Part shown: positions 1-11,379 of the stretch, one piece after another
Layout: the number at the start of each line of letters is the position of its first letter
How positions within the stretch are numbered: the stretch's first letter is position 1
Source of the DNA: Neurospora crassa OR74A
Taxonomy: Eukaryota; Ascomycota; Sordariomycetes; Sordariales; Sordariaceae
Direction of reading: 5' to 3'
Length of the DNA stretch: 64,000 bases
NCBI RefSeq assembly: GCF_000182925.2
Contig: NC_026507.1
Location: 3,782,001 to 3,846,000 of the forward strand
Notes under the pieces: generated by a model
The model's input: the letters and a program-made list of their open reading frames with translations, nothing else
The model's database searches: none
Told to the model about the DNA's origin: nothing
Position numbers and translations under genes: made by a program

Positions 1-387
1 GTTTTTCCTTGCCTTTCTTGCGGCTGTATCCTTTCTTAGTGAGGTACTTGGGTCTGGCTTGGAAGGTACGTCTCTGGGCTTGCTGGAAGTAGAAGCTAAC
101 GCCGAACTTGTATTGTGGGATTTGCGACCTGGGGAAGCTTGCGCAGTTCTTAATGAATCGGAAGCGGCTTTTGGAGCTTCTTTACTAGAGGTAGGCAACT
201 CATCTCGTAGAGTGGAGGGAGAAGGTCGTGTTGGTGGGGCAGAGGCTAACTTGGCCGTCAGTTTGGAGCCTATATTGGATACATTTCTGACAATAGGCGT
301 AATGATTGGGTTTATAGGTTTTTTGGAAGGCGCTGTCGACTTTTCCTGCGCGAGCCGCTGCTGTTTGCGTGTCGTAGCTGGAGCCAT
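1..387 (-). CDS. N-terminal part of an unknown basic protein, cut by the window edge
   Basis: A minus-strand frame opens at an ATG at 387 and stays open for 129 codons to the left edge, so only the N-terminus is visible. It begins MAPATTRKQQRLAQEKS and continues rich in Ser, Pro, Lys and Thr, with basic patches near the end (KDTAARKARKN). There is no signal peptide, membrane segment or recognised domain, and it reads like a disordered nuclear or chromatin-type N-terminus. The opposite strand also has an ORF (59-451), but that product is hydrophobic and lacks family features, so I prefer the minus frame. The stretch above 387 would be the promoter and 5' leader. The function is unknown, and because the gene is partial the model is moderate at best. 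Confidence 0.45.
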   Translation of the reverse strand, partial: MAPATTRKQQRLAQEKSTAPSKKPINPIITPIVRNVSNIGSKLTAKLASAPPTRPSPSTLRDELPTSSKEAPKAASDSLRTAQASPGRKSHNTSSALASTSSKPRDVPSKPDPSTSLRKDTAARKARKN

Positions 388-2331
388 GGCTTGTGACTCT
401 CCGGTACGGGACTTTGAAGAGTGGCGTAGGACTGGAGCTACCGTTAGGTGAGGATGATATAGTATGCTATGCAGAAACTTCTCACGGCCACAAAATCTTG
501 TTCTTATATAGATTCGGCCGACACCTCATCTTCCAGCCCTGATTTAGGGTATTGATCTTTGGACAAGCACAGAAAAGCGGAAGATAGACGGATGGTCAAC
601 TAGTCTCAGAACATAACAATGTGCATTGCATTATCGCCGTTGGAGGCTTTTTTGCATCACCATCCACCTGAAGAGTGAGAAGAATGAGGCCTTTTGCTTC
701 AGGCTTCTGCTGATAATAGCAGGAGCTCTAGTGCCATCTATCACCATCTCGGCTTTAAAGCGCATTAGCTTTGGTGGAGTGTCATTCATACGGCTCTTGA
801 GCAAAAGAATCAACATTGTCCCTCAAAGACGACCAACATGTAGATGATTCCTTGGAGTTCCATGCTGAAAGCCAGACTCAAGGTGGGTTTCTCTTGGATG
901 AGAGATAACACATTCTCTGGCCCTTTCACCGTCGTCTCTAGAAACGTCGACCAACAAAAAGCAGCCTCAAGAAGTTTCCATTGCTTGAACTTCCGGTATG
1001 ATTGTTTCAGACTACTGAAATTCTAAGCATGAGCGTAACAATGCTCAGCTTTTCTTATCCTTTAATAGCGACCTTCATGACGCGAACTCTTACAATGCCA
1101 GAGCAATTGCAATGGGCGATGGGTGTTCTTGTAAGATGGCTTTTAATGGTATGGATGACGCTAACGAGAAGGAACTTGAGGGTGTTGTAGCCTCATTCAA
1201 TTTGGAGTTTGCGTGCATCTTGGACTTTCGCCAGCTCGCCCTCAGTGGAAAAGTCTTGTTACTGCATGTCCTTGAACACTCGGTAGAAAAATGGCTATGA
1301 TACTAGGATTCGGATGGCCCATCTCCATCATTTCACTCTATACTTGTTGGGATACTTTCTCTTTCATTGTATTTCTTAGGTTTCACTCACTCTTTCTTCT
1401 GCCGTCTAAGCGTTCCCTTCCCAGTGAATGTGTTTAACGCCCCGTTTTTGTGTTTGGCAATATGGCGATGGTTACGGGCTAGTCGATGCCACTGATTGAT
1501 GGATCCATCTCGAAAGGACTCTGGTTCATCTGTCCTATCCTTTGTATCTGGCGTGAAGACATGTGTAGCAAATACTATGCATTGTTATTGGAGGTGGTAT
1601 GTTTGATGTGGGAAGAAGAAGGAAGGGACATGGCGAATGCAAATGGAGGAAAGTACATGCCTAGGAACATGGTCAAGCAAAGGCCGTGGTCATTCTCAAC
1701 TTGGCCTAACGATTCTCAGTACAGTAGACCTTTGCTCAAAGTACTTTTATACGCAGGCATGCGCAAAGAAATACGTCTGGTGGAATGCATGCGCCTGTGC
1801 TCTGTTAGTCACTGTTATTCACTGGAATTCGCTGGACGAAACCGGGATCAGTGACCTGAGCCGTCAACAACCGGCCGTGCTCATGAATCGACGAGGCCGT
1901 GCTTGTCTGATATCTCTTCTTTATTAATCAGATCGAGATCTTGCAGCTGTTGGAATTCATGTCCCATTGACTGTGTAAAAGGATGCTTCGCTCCGACAGG
2001 CTGAAATTTGGGTGCAAAGGGGGGTGCACCTGAAAGTCATCCAAACGCGAATGACATCATCCCGCCGGGCATTAACCGTGTACATATCACCCCACGATCG
2101 ACTGACCCCCGTCCGGTCCCGTCTTTGGTTGGATGCCATTTTTGGTCAACACCCCCATCAGACTTCCCGCTCTTCTGGGGAAACACACCGGCTTTTTCAA
2201 CCTTTCACGACTTTTTCCCACCATCCATTCCATTTTCCATATCTCCCGTCTCGGCGGTATCCAAGTGATTGACCTGCGGGCAGGTCCTATCCTACCCCAA
2301 CAGCACACATCTTAATCTTGACTCAACCACC
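388..2331. other. Intergenic region with a weak coding-like fragment
   Basis: These 1.9 kb lie between the left-edge gene and the transporter. Several short ORFs exist. The only one with a protein-like look is a plus frame from about 1019 to 1300, ending in DFRQLALSGKVLLLHVLEH and preceded directly by a stop. It has no good start or splice partner, so it may be a relic or chance. The last 300 bases before 2332 are C- and T-rich, as is usual for a fungal promoter and 5' UTR. Confidence 0.4.
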
Positions 2332-4194
2332 ATGTCAGACAAGTCCATCACCTCGTTGACCTCCCAAGACCGCCGCGAAGCCGAGGCACAGGTTGTCGCC
2401 GAACATCTTCCCGCCGGCTACACGGCCGAATTCGACCCCGAACACAACAGCATAACCACCCAACATGGCTCCGAAGCGACGACACACTCACAGGCCAACA
2501 AGACGGTCTCAGCCGGCAGCGCCGAGGGGTCCTCCTCTACACGGACGCGCTCGACAACACCCACACCAAACGAAGTAGAGGCCGGCGGCGCCGCCTCCTC
2601 CCTCAAACTCCAAGGAGGTGACATTCACCGCAACATCTTCAAGATCGACGCCTCGGCCAAACTACAACAGCTGCACCGGCGAGCCAACACCTTCCACACC
2701 CCGCGAGAGTTCGAGCAAAACACCGAAGTGCCCATGACCGTATCCGACCAGCTCGCCCCCGGCGGCGCCCGCCGCGCCTTCTTACATCGGAAACACGGCG
2801 GCGGCGGGAACGACTTCCTAGCCGCCCGCATGCCCATCACCCGCAACTTTGTTGAGTTCCTTGACCTCTACGGCAGCTTCGCCGGCGAAGATCTCGCCGA
2901 CTCGGACGAGGAAGCCGTCGAAGAAGAAGAGGAAGAAGAGGAAACCCGCATTGGCGAAACCACGGCTCTCCTCCGCCACCGGCGCCCTTCGATGCGCGTC
3001 CCCAAAGCCCGTCCCCACACGGCCGGCACCACCAAGACCTTCTTCACTTTGATCAAAGCCTTCGTCGGCACGGGCATCATGTTCCTCCCCAAGGCCTTTG
3101 CCAACGGCGGCCTCCTGTTCTCCTCGCTCGCCATGGTTATTGTCTCAGCAGTAACCATGATCGCCTTCCACCTGCTGCTACAATGCACCCACCATCACGG
3201 CGGCGGCTACGGCGAGATCGGCGCCGCCATCGCCGGCGAGCGCATGCGCACCTTGATCCTCGCCTCCATCACCATTTCCCAACTCGGTTTCGTATGCGCC
3301 GGCATCGTCTTCGTCGCCGAGAACTTGACCTCCTTCCTAACAGCCGTCACGCCCGGCTCCCAAGCGCCCTTATCCTCTGTAGCGCTCATCGCCATCCAAG
3401 TAGTTCTCCTCGTTCCGCTCGCGTGGATCCGCAACATCTCCAAGCTCGGTCCCGCCGCACTTCTAGCAGACGCCTGCATCCTCATTGGCGTATCATACAT
3501 TTACCAATTCGACATTCGCGCTCTAGCGGCAAACGGGATCCACAAGTCCGTAGTCCTCTTCAACCCGGAGCGGTACACACTGATGATTGGCTCCGCCATT
3601 TTTACTTTTGAGGGAATCGGCTTGATCCTCCCGATCCAGAGCTCCATGGCCCAGCCGCAGCGCTTCGAATGGTTGTTGGCTATAGTGATGGTCATCATCA
3701 CTCTAGTCTTCACCTCCGTCGGCGCCCTATCTTATGCGACCTTTGGCACGGAAACGCAGATTGAAATCATCAACAACTTCCCGCAGGACAGCAAGCTGGT
3801 TAATGCAGTACAATTCCTCTACTCGGTTGCTGTCCTGGTAGGCACGCCCGTTCAGCTGTTCCCGGCGCTGAGGATCATCGAGGGCAAAGTCTTTGGGCAT
3901 CGGTCGGGCAAGAGGAGTCAGAGGACCAAGTGGATCAAGAACATGTTTCGATTGGGACTGTTGGTGCTTTGTGCAGTGGTGGCAGTGTTGGGAACGGGTA
4001 ATCTGGATAAGTTTGTCGCCTTGATCGGGAGCACGGCGTGCGTGCCGCTGGTGTACGTGTATCCGGCGTATTTGCACTACAAGGGCGTGGCGACGGCGAG
4101 GTGGGCCAAGGTGGGGGATGTGGCCATGATGGTTTTGGGAGTGGTTTGTATGGTTTATACGACGGCCGTGACGATTTATTATAGTTTCATGTGA
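2332..4194 (+). CDS. AVT-type vacuolar amino acid transporter (AAAP family)
   Basis: Intronless, 620 residues. The start is taken at 2332 because it sits in a good fungal context (CAACCACCATG); an upstream in-frame ATG at 2269 would add 21 unlikely residues. Residues 1 to about 230 form a hydrophilic cytosolic tail with a strongly acidic run (SDEEAVEEEEEEEE) followed by ETTALLRHRRPS. From about residue 235 the amino acid transporter core begins with KAFVGTGIMFLPKAF, the hallmark of the first helix in the AAAP family, followed by some ten more hydrophobic segments to the C-terminus. The long tail plus this core is typical of yeast Avt3/Avt4, which export neutral amino acids from the vacuole in a proton-coupled way. 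Family assignment is firm; substrate and vacuolar location are inferred. Confidence 0.9.
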   Translation: MSDKSITSLTSQDRREAEAQVVAEHLPAGYTAEFDPEHNSITTQHGSEATTHSQANKTVSAGSAEGSSSTRTRSTTPTPNEVEAGGAASSLKLQGGDIHRNIFKIDASAKLQQLHRRANTFHTPREFEQNTEVPMTVSDQLAPGGARRAFLHRKHGGGGNDFLAARMPITRNFVEFLDLYGSFAGEDLADSDEEAVEEEEEEEETRIGETTALLRHRRPSMRVPKARPHTAGTTKTFFTLIKAFVGTGIMFLPKAFANGGLLFSSLAMVIVSAVTMIAFHLLLQCTHHHGGGYGEIGAAIAGERMRTLILASITISQLGFVCAGIVFVAENLTSFLTAVTPGSQAPLSSVALIAIQVVLLVPLAWIRNISKLGPAALLADACILIGVSYIYQFDIRALAANGIHKSVVLFNPERYTLMIGSAIFTFEGIGLILPIQSSMAQPQRFEWLLAIVMVIITLVFTSVGALSYATFGTETQIEIINNFPQDSKLVNAVQFLYSVAVLVGTPVQLFPALRIIEGKVFGHRSGKRSQRTKWIKNMFRLGLLVLCAVVAVLGTGNLDKFVALIGSTACVPLVYVYPAYLHYKGVATARWAKVGDVAMMVLGVVCMVYTTAVTIYYSFM

Positions 4195-4559
4195 GGTGGT
4201 GGTGATGTGGGGGTTTGGCTTGGCTTTTAGGGCGTTCTTGTGTGGGAATATGGACGGAAGGGTTTTGGAGTTTGGGAGGAACAGGAAAACATGGGGGAAT
4301 TTGATATTTGAACCTTTCGGCGGTTCACCCGGTGAGTATAGCTAGGGTTTATGTTTATCATTCGTTAAAAGCGAAAGAGAAATAAAACAATATCTTCAAG
4401 TAAACAAGTGTAGCACAATATCTGAATCATGCTTGGTTCTTTTAGGAAGACTGAGCCTGAAACAAACTGTAGAGCGTCTTCGACCTTCCGCCGCGTACTG
4501 ATCTACGACCCTGAATCAACCAATGTGACGATACCAGATCAGAGGCCATCAACATGCCT
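4195..4559. other. Convergent intergenic region, 3' UTRs
   Basis: The transporter and the BTB gene point at each other across these 365 bases. An AATAAA-like signal is seen near 4380 (gagaaataaaacaat) for the plus-strand transcript. No other feature was recognised. Confidence 0.5.
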
Positions 4560-5652
4560 TTACGTCCATGGTATCTGCTTTGCGTTATGAGTAACCATAT
4601 CCACCGCGATTCTCGGCTCCTTCTCCATTAAGCTTGTCCACATCTTCAAGTTTCGGCTCCCATTTACCGAAGATATCATACAGTCGCAAAGATATGTCCT
4701 CGCAAAAGATGCAATGTTCGACCTCATCCCGTCAGATGCATCTTGTGTCTTCTCCTCATCCCAGAACCGGCGTCCCTGATGGTAGATATACCCAATCACA
4801 TCCATCACCTCCCGCCACTTCTTTTCTTCTAAGCCAAAACAGCCCTCAGGTGCAGTAGTAGTAGTAGGACGCCGCATCAGGACTTGAAAAGTAGTCCGTA
4901 TGTGTTTGTAGGTTATCGCTTGGAGCCATGTCATTTTATAGAACATGGCAAATGCCCAAATCTGCGCAATTTGTCGGTACACGGATCCAGGTGTTGGTGG
5001 CTGTACAAAGGGGCTACTTTCGTAGATCCAATATGCATCTTGGTTTTTCTTTCTGGCATCGGTGTAAGTTTGGTGTTTTTGCAGAATGTCTTGTTCGGGG
5101 AAAGACATGATGGGCAGTTTGTAATCCCCCATGTATGCGTATTGGACAAACAGGTTGAAAATGTCTTCGTCGATGAAGGTGCTCCAGTCGACTGGCTTGG
5201 CGGCCACACCTTTACGGCGGGAAATTTCATGTTCAGAAAGGTCGGCATGAAGGGGGTTGGATAGGCTGGCGATTAGAGATTTGCTGATATGGTATTCGCT
5301 TTTAGACGGCCCGATGAGAAACTTGACGAGGTTGGAAGAGCATACGCTTAAGATTGGAGAGGATATTGTCAATATGCATCCTAAATATCTTCATGCGAGG
5401 AGTTCTTTGGAAGAGATTCAAGGATTCGACTTACAGTTGGAGATCCCTACTTAGAAGGCCGCGAATTCCAGTATCGAGTGGGCTCCACCAAAGCCGTGGA
5501 ATATTCCCATTCCCCGCCATCACGTCGTTAGGTTTTCTGCTGTCAGTTGGTGACTCAAGAGTAAGTAATGCTTTGGTGGTCGACGATGAAGATGAGAGGG
5601 GTGGTGACACTGGCTTACTATATCGAAGACTAGTCGGGTTCGGAGCCACCAA
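4560..5652 (-). CDS. Fungal BTB/POZ domain protein
   Basis: The firm part is a minus frame from about 5390 to 4560 (about 270 residues). It starts near SSNLVKFLIGPSKSEYHISK, continues with WSTFIDEDIFNLFVQYAYMG, and ends in an aromatic, Trp-rich tail. This is the usual fungal BTB layout: a strand holding VGP/IGP, a helix with the buried H/S-K-S-L-I-A, then the AYMGDY strand. BTB proteins dimerise and often bridge substrates to CUL3, but in fungi most are uncharacterised. This frame has no ATG of its own before an upstream stop, so a 5' exon is needed. A minus ORF starting at 5652 ends at a perfect GTAAGT donor (about 5432), and splicing to an AAG acceptor near 5388 restores phase. This 5' exon and the short intron of about 46 bases are less certain than the domain. 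Confidence 0.65.
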
Positions 5653-6201
5653 ACTGACATATTATCAGGTAGCCATACATACCTGCCCATCATTCGGTGA
5701 AAACGGAAGGCCACTGAGTAACGGGCCTCCAGCAGGCCGTGAACCCGACCGAGCGGTCTAGCAAACGGCGATAGGGACCCTTGTGCATGTGAACAGACTT
5801 CCGTTTGTCCTCATCGATGGCAGTCTCTCCAAACAAGCATCGTTCATGACCCGTACAATGCGGCTCCTGGCATAGGAGGCCATCTTGACCTAGTGCTGGC
5901 TCACTTGCTGAGACTGACCGCCGGCGAACGACGTGAATCGATCGTAACTGTATTCCGGTATCCGAGCAACCCTTGGGATGGTTGATTGACGAGCAACAAC
6001 ATCTGTGGTCGTATACGCAAACACAGTTGTGAGACGGCTCCCGTCGCCTATACCCGAAAGATTGTTGTTGTTTTCGCCCCTCGTTTATTCTCGGTATTGG
6101 GGTGTTATTTTTGCAATAATGCTTCATCACATTGGCCAGATCAATTTGCGGTGAGACTGTTATTGTGCTAGCGGGAATGTTTTTAGGCACGAGCCAGTGC
6201 A

Positions 6202-6202
<1 letters not shown>

Positions 6203-6240
<38 letters not shown>
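6203..6240. repeat. Homopolymer A38
   Basis: An uninterrupted run of 38 A, preceded by gccagtgcac and followed by ccgatgccag. I found no direct repeats flanking it and no element body upstream that would mark it as a retroposon tail. Confidence 0.95.
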
Positions 6241-6242
<2 letters not shown>

Positions 6243-6986
6243 GATGCCAGCAAAGTCTGCCAGCATAGTGGAACATGTTGTCATGAAGAAGGCCACGAAC
6301 TGAAGTGTGCCTCGACCTTGCGGAGACTCAAAGACAGAAAGGCACGACGAAAGAGTGAGGAGGTAAAACTCACTGAGGAAACAGATGGTCCACAGTTCAT
6401 CCTGAACCTTCGAACTTCCATGGTAGGTTGAGCGAAGTGACACTGCGTTGTTCAGTCCCTTATGGAAATAAATTAAAAAATTTGCTTGATGTGCAACTTT
6501 TACTTGGTAGGAGAAAAGCAAAATGGTTTGAGATTGACAGGCCAAGTTTACCTTGATGCTCGATGAGTAGTACCTTGTGGAAGACCCGGGTGGGTTACAG
6601 TTTCTCCCGTTATTGTCACAAGTATCTCGGCATGAGCTTTCCGCAGATACCTCTTGAGGAAGGAAGCACCCAAAAGTAAGAACATGATGAACGCGACTAC
6701 GGGCACTGTAGTTTACAGTGATGGAAGGTACCTACGGTTTCGAGATTGGCAGCGGTTGGCACGCCGTTTCCCACTCTGTCTGTCAAATTACCTCTAATTC
6801 TCGGCTTATTCACCACGAAGAACTTCCACTTCCGATGGAAGTGTGAGAAACAAAGATGAAATCACTTACCCTAGGTATGATGCACTACTTACTGGATGTA
6901 AGGCCCTGGACCATCCTCTCACTTGCGCCTTTCAAAGGCAGTCATCTCCCTAAGGTACCCGACATTCCTTCGTTTGGTGAGACTTC

Positions 6987-7004
6987 TACCTACCTAGGTA
7001 GGTA
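6987..7004. repeat. 18-bp perfect palindrome, ACCTAGGT type
   Basis: TACCTACCTAGGTAGGTA reads the same on both strands. Shorter versions of the same motif occur in other intergenic regions of the window (about 11811, 22571, 30556, 39163, 48104, 61874) and not inside coding exons I identified. Confidence 0.9.
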
Positions 7005-8224
7005 CTTAGTTTTCATCGTCGTCGTCACTTCCCTCCCTCCAATCCACCCCCCCTCTTCCCCCCGAACCTCCTCTTACCTCTACCTCCAGGTAGTTTGACC
7101 TCTTTGGCCTGCCCGTACTTCCTTACTCTCCGGCTACGGACTGCTCTCAACATCGTAACGAACTTACCTCTACCAAGGTTTCATAGAGGTACCTCCACGT
7201 ACCTATCTGGTAGCAACCAGGTACTGTGGAAACACCACCACCCTTGACATGTTCACGCTGAGTAGTAATCTCCCTTTTTCGCCCGAACTCTCTGGCTTTG
7301 GCGCTGGTACCTTGAGGTAGTCATGATTTGATACTATCACAGACACAGCAGAGCCAGGGCGTTCAAATGTTACCGCACTAACAAAAACCACCCTTAAATT
7401 CCAACTCGCGATCGTACGCAGATACCCTTGAGACACTGTAGGAGTACCGCGCAACGAGAGGTTAATAAATCTTGAAGCCAGTCGATATAGATTGTCACTT
7501 ATGCTGGCGTCGTTGGTATGCATGTAACGTTCATGATTTCGTGGTGCTATCGCTTTCTGGCTAGTCCAGAGCGACAGCTTGGTTTTGGTGATGGTCGATC
7601 TCTTTTGCTTCGATATTCTTTTTCCAGTCTGGCCTGGTACCGTACACCAATAGTTCATCACTTTGCTATGGTCGAGGTGATTCTGAGAGAAATATGGCAG
7701 ATCACAAATTGACCTGGAGGTCGTACAAAGGGCTGCGGCAATTGATGAGTATGATCACGGGCTGAACAAGGGAATCCAGGGGCAGAACCAAACAGCTTCA
7801 ACCATATGCTCATTCACATTGTCATTTCTATATGGGGTATCTATATACCTATTTTTCCAGCTCTACCTCCTCAATCTTTTTCCACGTCTTCCTCCTTCTT
7901 CCACGCCGTCTCGCTGGTTTTGTCTAGCCATCTATCTCTGGGCGTCCGTACCCATCTAATGATGGTTTTCAATCCAACAGTTTCTGACACCAACATCCCA
8001 TTCCGCACCATCTGTTTTCCGTTCACCACTTCCCACTGTACCCTCAAGCACCATAATGATACTCTCCTTAAAGTATATCCAAGTCATTAACATTACCATC
8101 TCACTTTCATATCCAAGGATCATATAATCTATCTCTACATGAAATAGTTCATCGCTCTGTTCTTTTTTTTCCTCTTCCACCCTAGTTGAGAGGGCAACGG
8201 CAGCCAGCAACATCTGGCCACCTT

Positions 8225-10036
8225 TCAGTCCTTCTTCCCCAAGGATCCCTCAACCGGTACCGGCTTCTTAATGTCGCCAGGGATCGCCGAGGCGGCACCT
8301 GTAGTCATAGTCGCGACATCCTCGCCAACTTGCTCTGTAGGCGGGCCGGCGTAGTTCTTGTGGCCCCAGGTGATATACCACGCCAGAGAAACGGAGGTGA
8401 AGCCGACGAAGACGACAGGGGCGTAGTTGACGGTGCCGGCGCTGACGGGGATGTAGGCGGGCATGCAGAAGAGGGGAACTGCGAAGAAGGACCAGGCTGT
8501 TTTTTCTCGAATTAGTAACTGCCTAGAGCAACTGGGGTTCAGCAAACGGAGAGGAAAACATACCCAAAGCAACGATGTTGCAGAACCACCCCAACTTGCC
8601 CAGCGGGAACTTGGCGCCAATGACATGCTTCCGCTTTTCAATCATCGACACGGCAATCGGCACCGCGTACGAAATGGTCAGGCAAATGACACCAACGCCA
8701 CTGAAGGCATTGAAAGCCGCCGACGAACCAAAGTAAATGACGCCCAGCAAGATCTGGATAACCATGGACAACATCATGGCGTTCAGGGGCAGATCCAAAC
8801 CGGTGTGCACCTCCTTCCACCATCTGGCTCCGGGAATGGCACCGTCGCGAGCAAACGCCCAAGTGCAGCGAGAGGCGGCGGTGGTGCAAGCAGTGCCGCA
8901 GAGGATACCCAAGACCATCAGGGGAATAAGTAAGCAGATGGCTCCAACCGAGGAACCGACCGCGGACTTGAGGATGGTGGGGACGGGCTGTCCGGAGGGC
9001 AAGGCGACCAGCATAGCGATGTCAGGGAGGACGAACATGAGGGGAATCATGAAGACCAGGCCGCCGATAGCGTTGATGACGATGGTGATGACCATGGCCT
9101 TGGGCACCTGGGTGGCGGGGCGCTGGACTTCCTCGCACATGGAGATGATCATGCCCGTCGACGAGGTGGCATAGCCGGCGTGCAGGAGACCGACGCAGAA
9201 GGCCCAGCCCTTGGGCCAGCCGGAGGTGGGCTCGAAATGGCCGAAGGCGTAAGCGCCGGAGTGGCGACCTTCCTTGGCTACGACGAGGATAGTGACGAGG
9301 ATGCAAATGAGGCCGACAAAGGTCCAGACAATGGCGAAGGTCTGGTAAACTGAGGTTAGCATTGCGTATCGGTTTCCTGTGGACGACGGCAAGAACTTAC
9401 ATCCAAAAGAGGCAGGATCTTGTTGCCCAGCGCCGAGATGGCGTTACACAGCAAAGTGATGGCCAAGAACACCAGGAAGATCTGGTACGTCTCGGCCTGC
9501 CAGATATCGCTGCCATCGTCATTTTGGAAAACATTGACACAAGCGACAAAAAACAAAGCAGTACCAAAGTTCACAGCCAAGGTGATGGTAATGTTGCCAA
9601 CGACATAGGCCCATCCGCAAATATAGGCTGACACTCTCCGGTACTTGGCGGGCGCAATCATGAAAGTCTGGTAGTAGACACCGCCAGCCGTAGGATAAAC
9701 CGAAGTGATTTCACCAAGAGAAGCCGCAACGCAGAGAATGATGGCACTGATGATGACCCAGCCCCAGATGACAACGACGGGACCGCCGTTTTGCAGCGGG
9801 TAGTACAGGGTGGTGGCCAGACCGTAAGGAATCGAGGCGAGGACGAAGGACATGAAGGCGACGTGCCACGTCGAGCGGGTGCGCGCTAGTTCGGCCTTGT
9901 AGCCGAGGGCGTTGAGGAGGTCATCGCCGTCGCTGGCCGAGGCCACCTCACCACCGAGGTCGTGGCTGCGCGGGCGAAGAATGTCGGGCGGCCCGGCGGC
10001 ATAGCTGCCGCTCGCCTTGGCGGCCGTTGTACTCAT
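8225..10036 (-). CDS. GABA/amino acid permease (APC superfamily)
   Basis: Three exons on the minus strand: 10036-9401, 9341-8564 and 8496-8225, joined across introns of 59 bases (GTAAGT...ACCAG) and 67 bases (GTATGT...ACAG), giving 561 residues. The start is the ATG of MSTTAAKASGSYAAG; longer upstream frames lack this context. After a hydrophilic N-terminus comes LGYKAELART and the first helix (FVLASIPYGLATTL), then about eleven more membrane segments including GEITSVYPTAGGVYYQ and GWAYVVGNITITLAVNF. This matches the fungal GABA permease/choline transporter group (UGA4, BAT1-like), proton-coupled carriers of the plasma or vacuolar membrane. The C-terminal tail is short and charged (VPVEGSLGKKD). 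Exact substrate is not readable; GABA, polyamines or choline are all possible within the group. Confidence 0.9.
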
Positions 10037-10247
10037 GGCACAGAAGAGGAGGAGCTGCAAGGGCGGGACGGGGCAGAATGTGATGCTTCCTGTGACGTCA
10101 ATGCAGATGTTCGTCGAGGCGGGCTCTGTGCGTCGGTGGCCGGTGTTGCAGGTCGCGGCAGGTGGCACTGAGTCGGACAACACTGGATTCCCGTCAAGCC
10201 GAGCGAATGTAGTCTAGGAGAGGACAGTGATGGGTGACAGGTTGTTA

Positions 10248-10248
<1 letters not shown>

Positions 10249-10281
<33 letters not shown>

Positions 10282-10289
10282 CGTCGTCG
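10249..10289. repeat. GTTGTC/GTC microsatellite
   Basis: About five GTTGTC units followed by GTC units, 213 bases upstream of the permease start codon, so probably inside its promoter or 5' UTR. Confidence 0.85.
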
Positions 10290-11335
10290 AATGGCAGTGC
10301 GGACTTGTCACCGTCAATGTCTCCCAGAGAGGCTGGATTCGAGTGCCAATGGGTGGATGGGTGGTCCAGTCGTTCGTTGTGAAAGTCGGCTGATGTGAGA
10401 TGGGATGAGTGATGGGCCAAAAGTGTAATGTATGGTACGTACTATTTCAGGTCAGAAGGAAGTTCAGATGATGGGCCTTCCAAACATTTATTTGCCCGAG
10501 CTATCGAGTTCAGTTGGTTGCGGTACGGACGGACGGTGCAGCAGCAGCTTCCATTGGGACCTTGCAGGCCAAGCAAGCAGGCCTGAAGCTACCTCTACTA
10601 CCCTCGCGTGCGCCCTGCAGCGGGGACCCCTGCTTACAAGCTCTTCAGTTCCCTCTTTCCGTGATGTGCCAATGGAATCTCTGGACCCAAATCTTTTTGC
10701 AATCTGTGGGGTATTCCGTTCCTTCTCGCCCCGGCCCATCACCTATTCACATCCGTCTCTTATCCATTCTTTCCCCCCCACTGCTGCTTCACCCTTTTGG
10801 TGCAATTATCCCATCGAGCCCACTCCCCCACGAGGTTGCCGTGCAATGGGATGTGACTGCAGTGACCCCTGGTAAGCTTTACGAGAGGAACCGGTTTTGT
10901 TTTGGTAAGTAGCGTGAACTGAACCATTTGCCTCTCTTGCCCCCATACTGTACATCCAGGTATGTACACCTGCTAGAGAGACGGAGGGAAACTCTCAGTT
11001 AACGATAATGAGAATGGCAATGGCAATGGTAATGCTGTTGTCTAACCAAACTCCATTCTGATTTCTCCCCATGGCCTCCAGTGCCCCAACATTGCCAGTA
11101 TTGCAAGCACCAGCAATCACTAACATCGCTAGCACCAGGCAACTCACACAGGTGAGATGTACTATTCCGCATGGGGCCTACCTAATAAGAGAGATAACAG
11201 GGCTGATTGCCAAGAACGAAAAGCTCCGTCAAATACAACAACTTTGTGCTTACTGCTATTTCCAGTAATTCGTGCGCTCATCCTCAGGATTTGCCTCCAT
11301 CTTGCGAGTTTCCCGATATTTTCTCTTTCAATATA

Positions 11336-11337
<2 letters not shown>

Positions 11338-11378
<41 letters not shown>
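11338..11378. repeat. Homopolymer T41
   Basis: An uninterrupted run of 41 T, flanked by aatatacc and gtgtgcgg. It is almost the same length as the runs at 6203 and 50660, in the opposite orientation to the first. Confidence 0.95.

Positions 11379-11379
<1 letters not shown>

Larger units (their letters stand above)
5653..8224. other. Long intergenic region with an A38 tract and a palindrome
   Basis: About 2.6 kb without a supported gene. It holds a run of 38 A (6203-6240) and an 18-bp perfect palindrome (6987-7004), followed by C/T-rich stretches around 7020-7090. The minus ORF 5690-6253 runs into the A tract (poly-Phe) and has no protein-like character, so it was not called. The last 100 bases are the 3' flank of the permease gene. 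Confidence 0.6.

Noticed and set aside
6203-6240. A38 tract as the tail of a retroposed sequence
   Set aside because: No target-site duplication and no recognisable element body on the upstream side; the other two long tracts have unrelated flanks.
5690-6253. 187-codon minus ORF
   Set aside because: Begins in the A38 tract as poly-Phe and has no protein-like composition or splice support.
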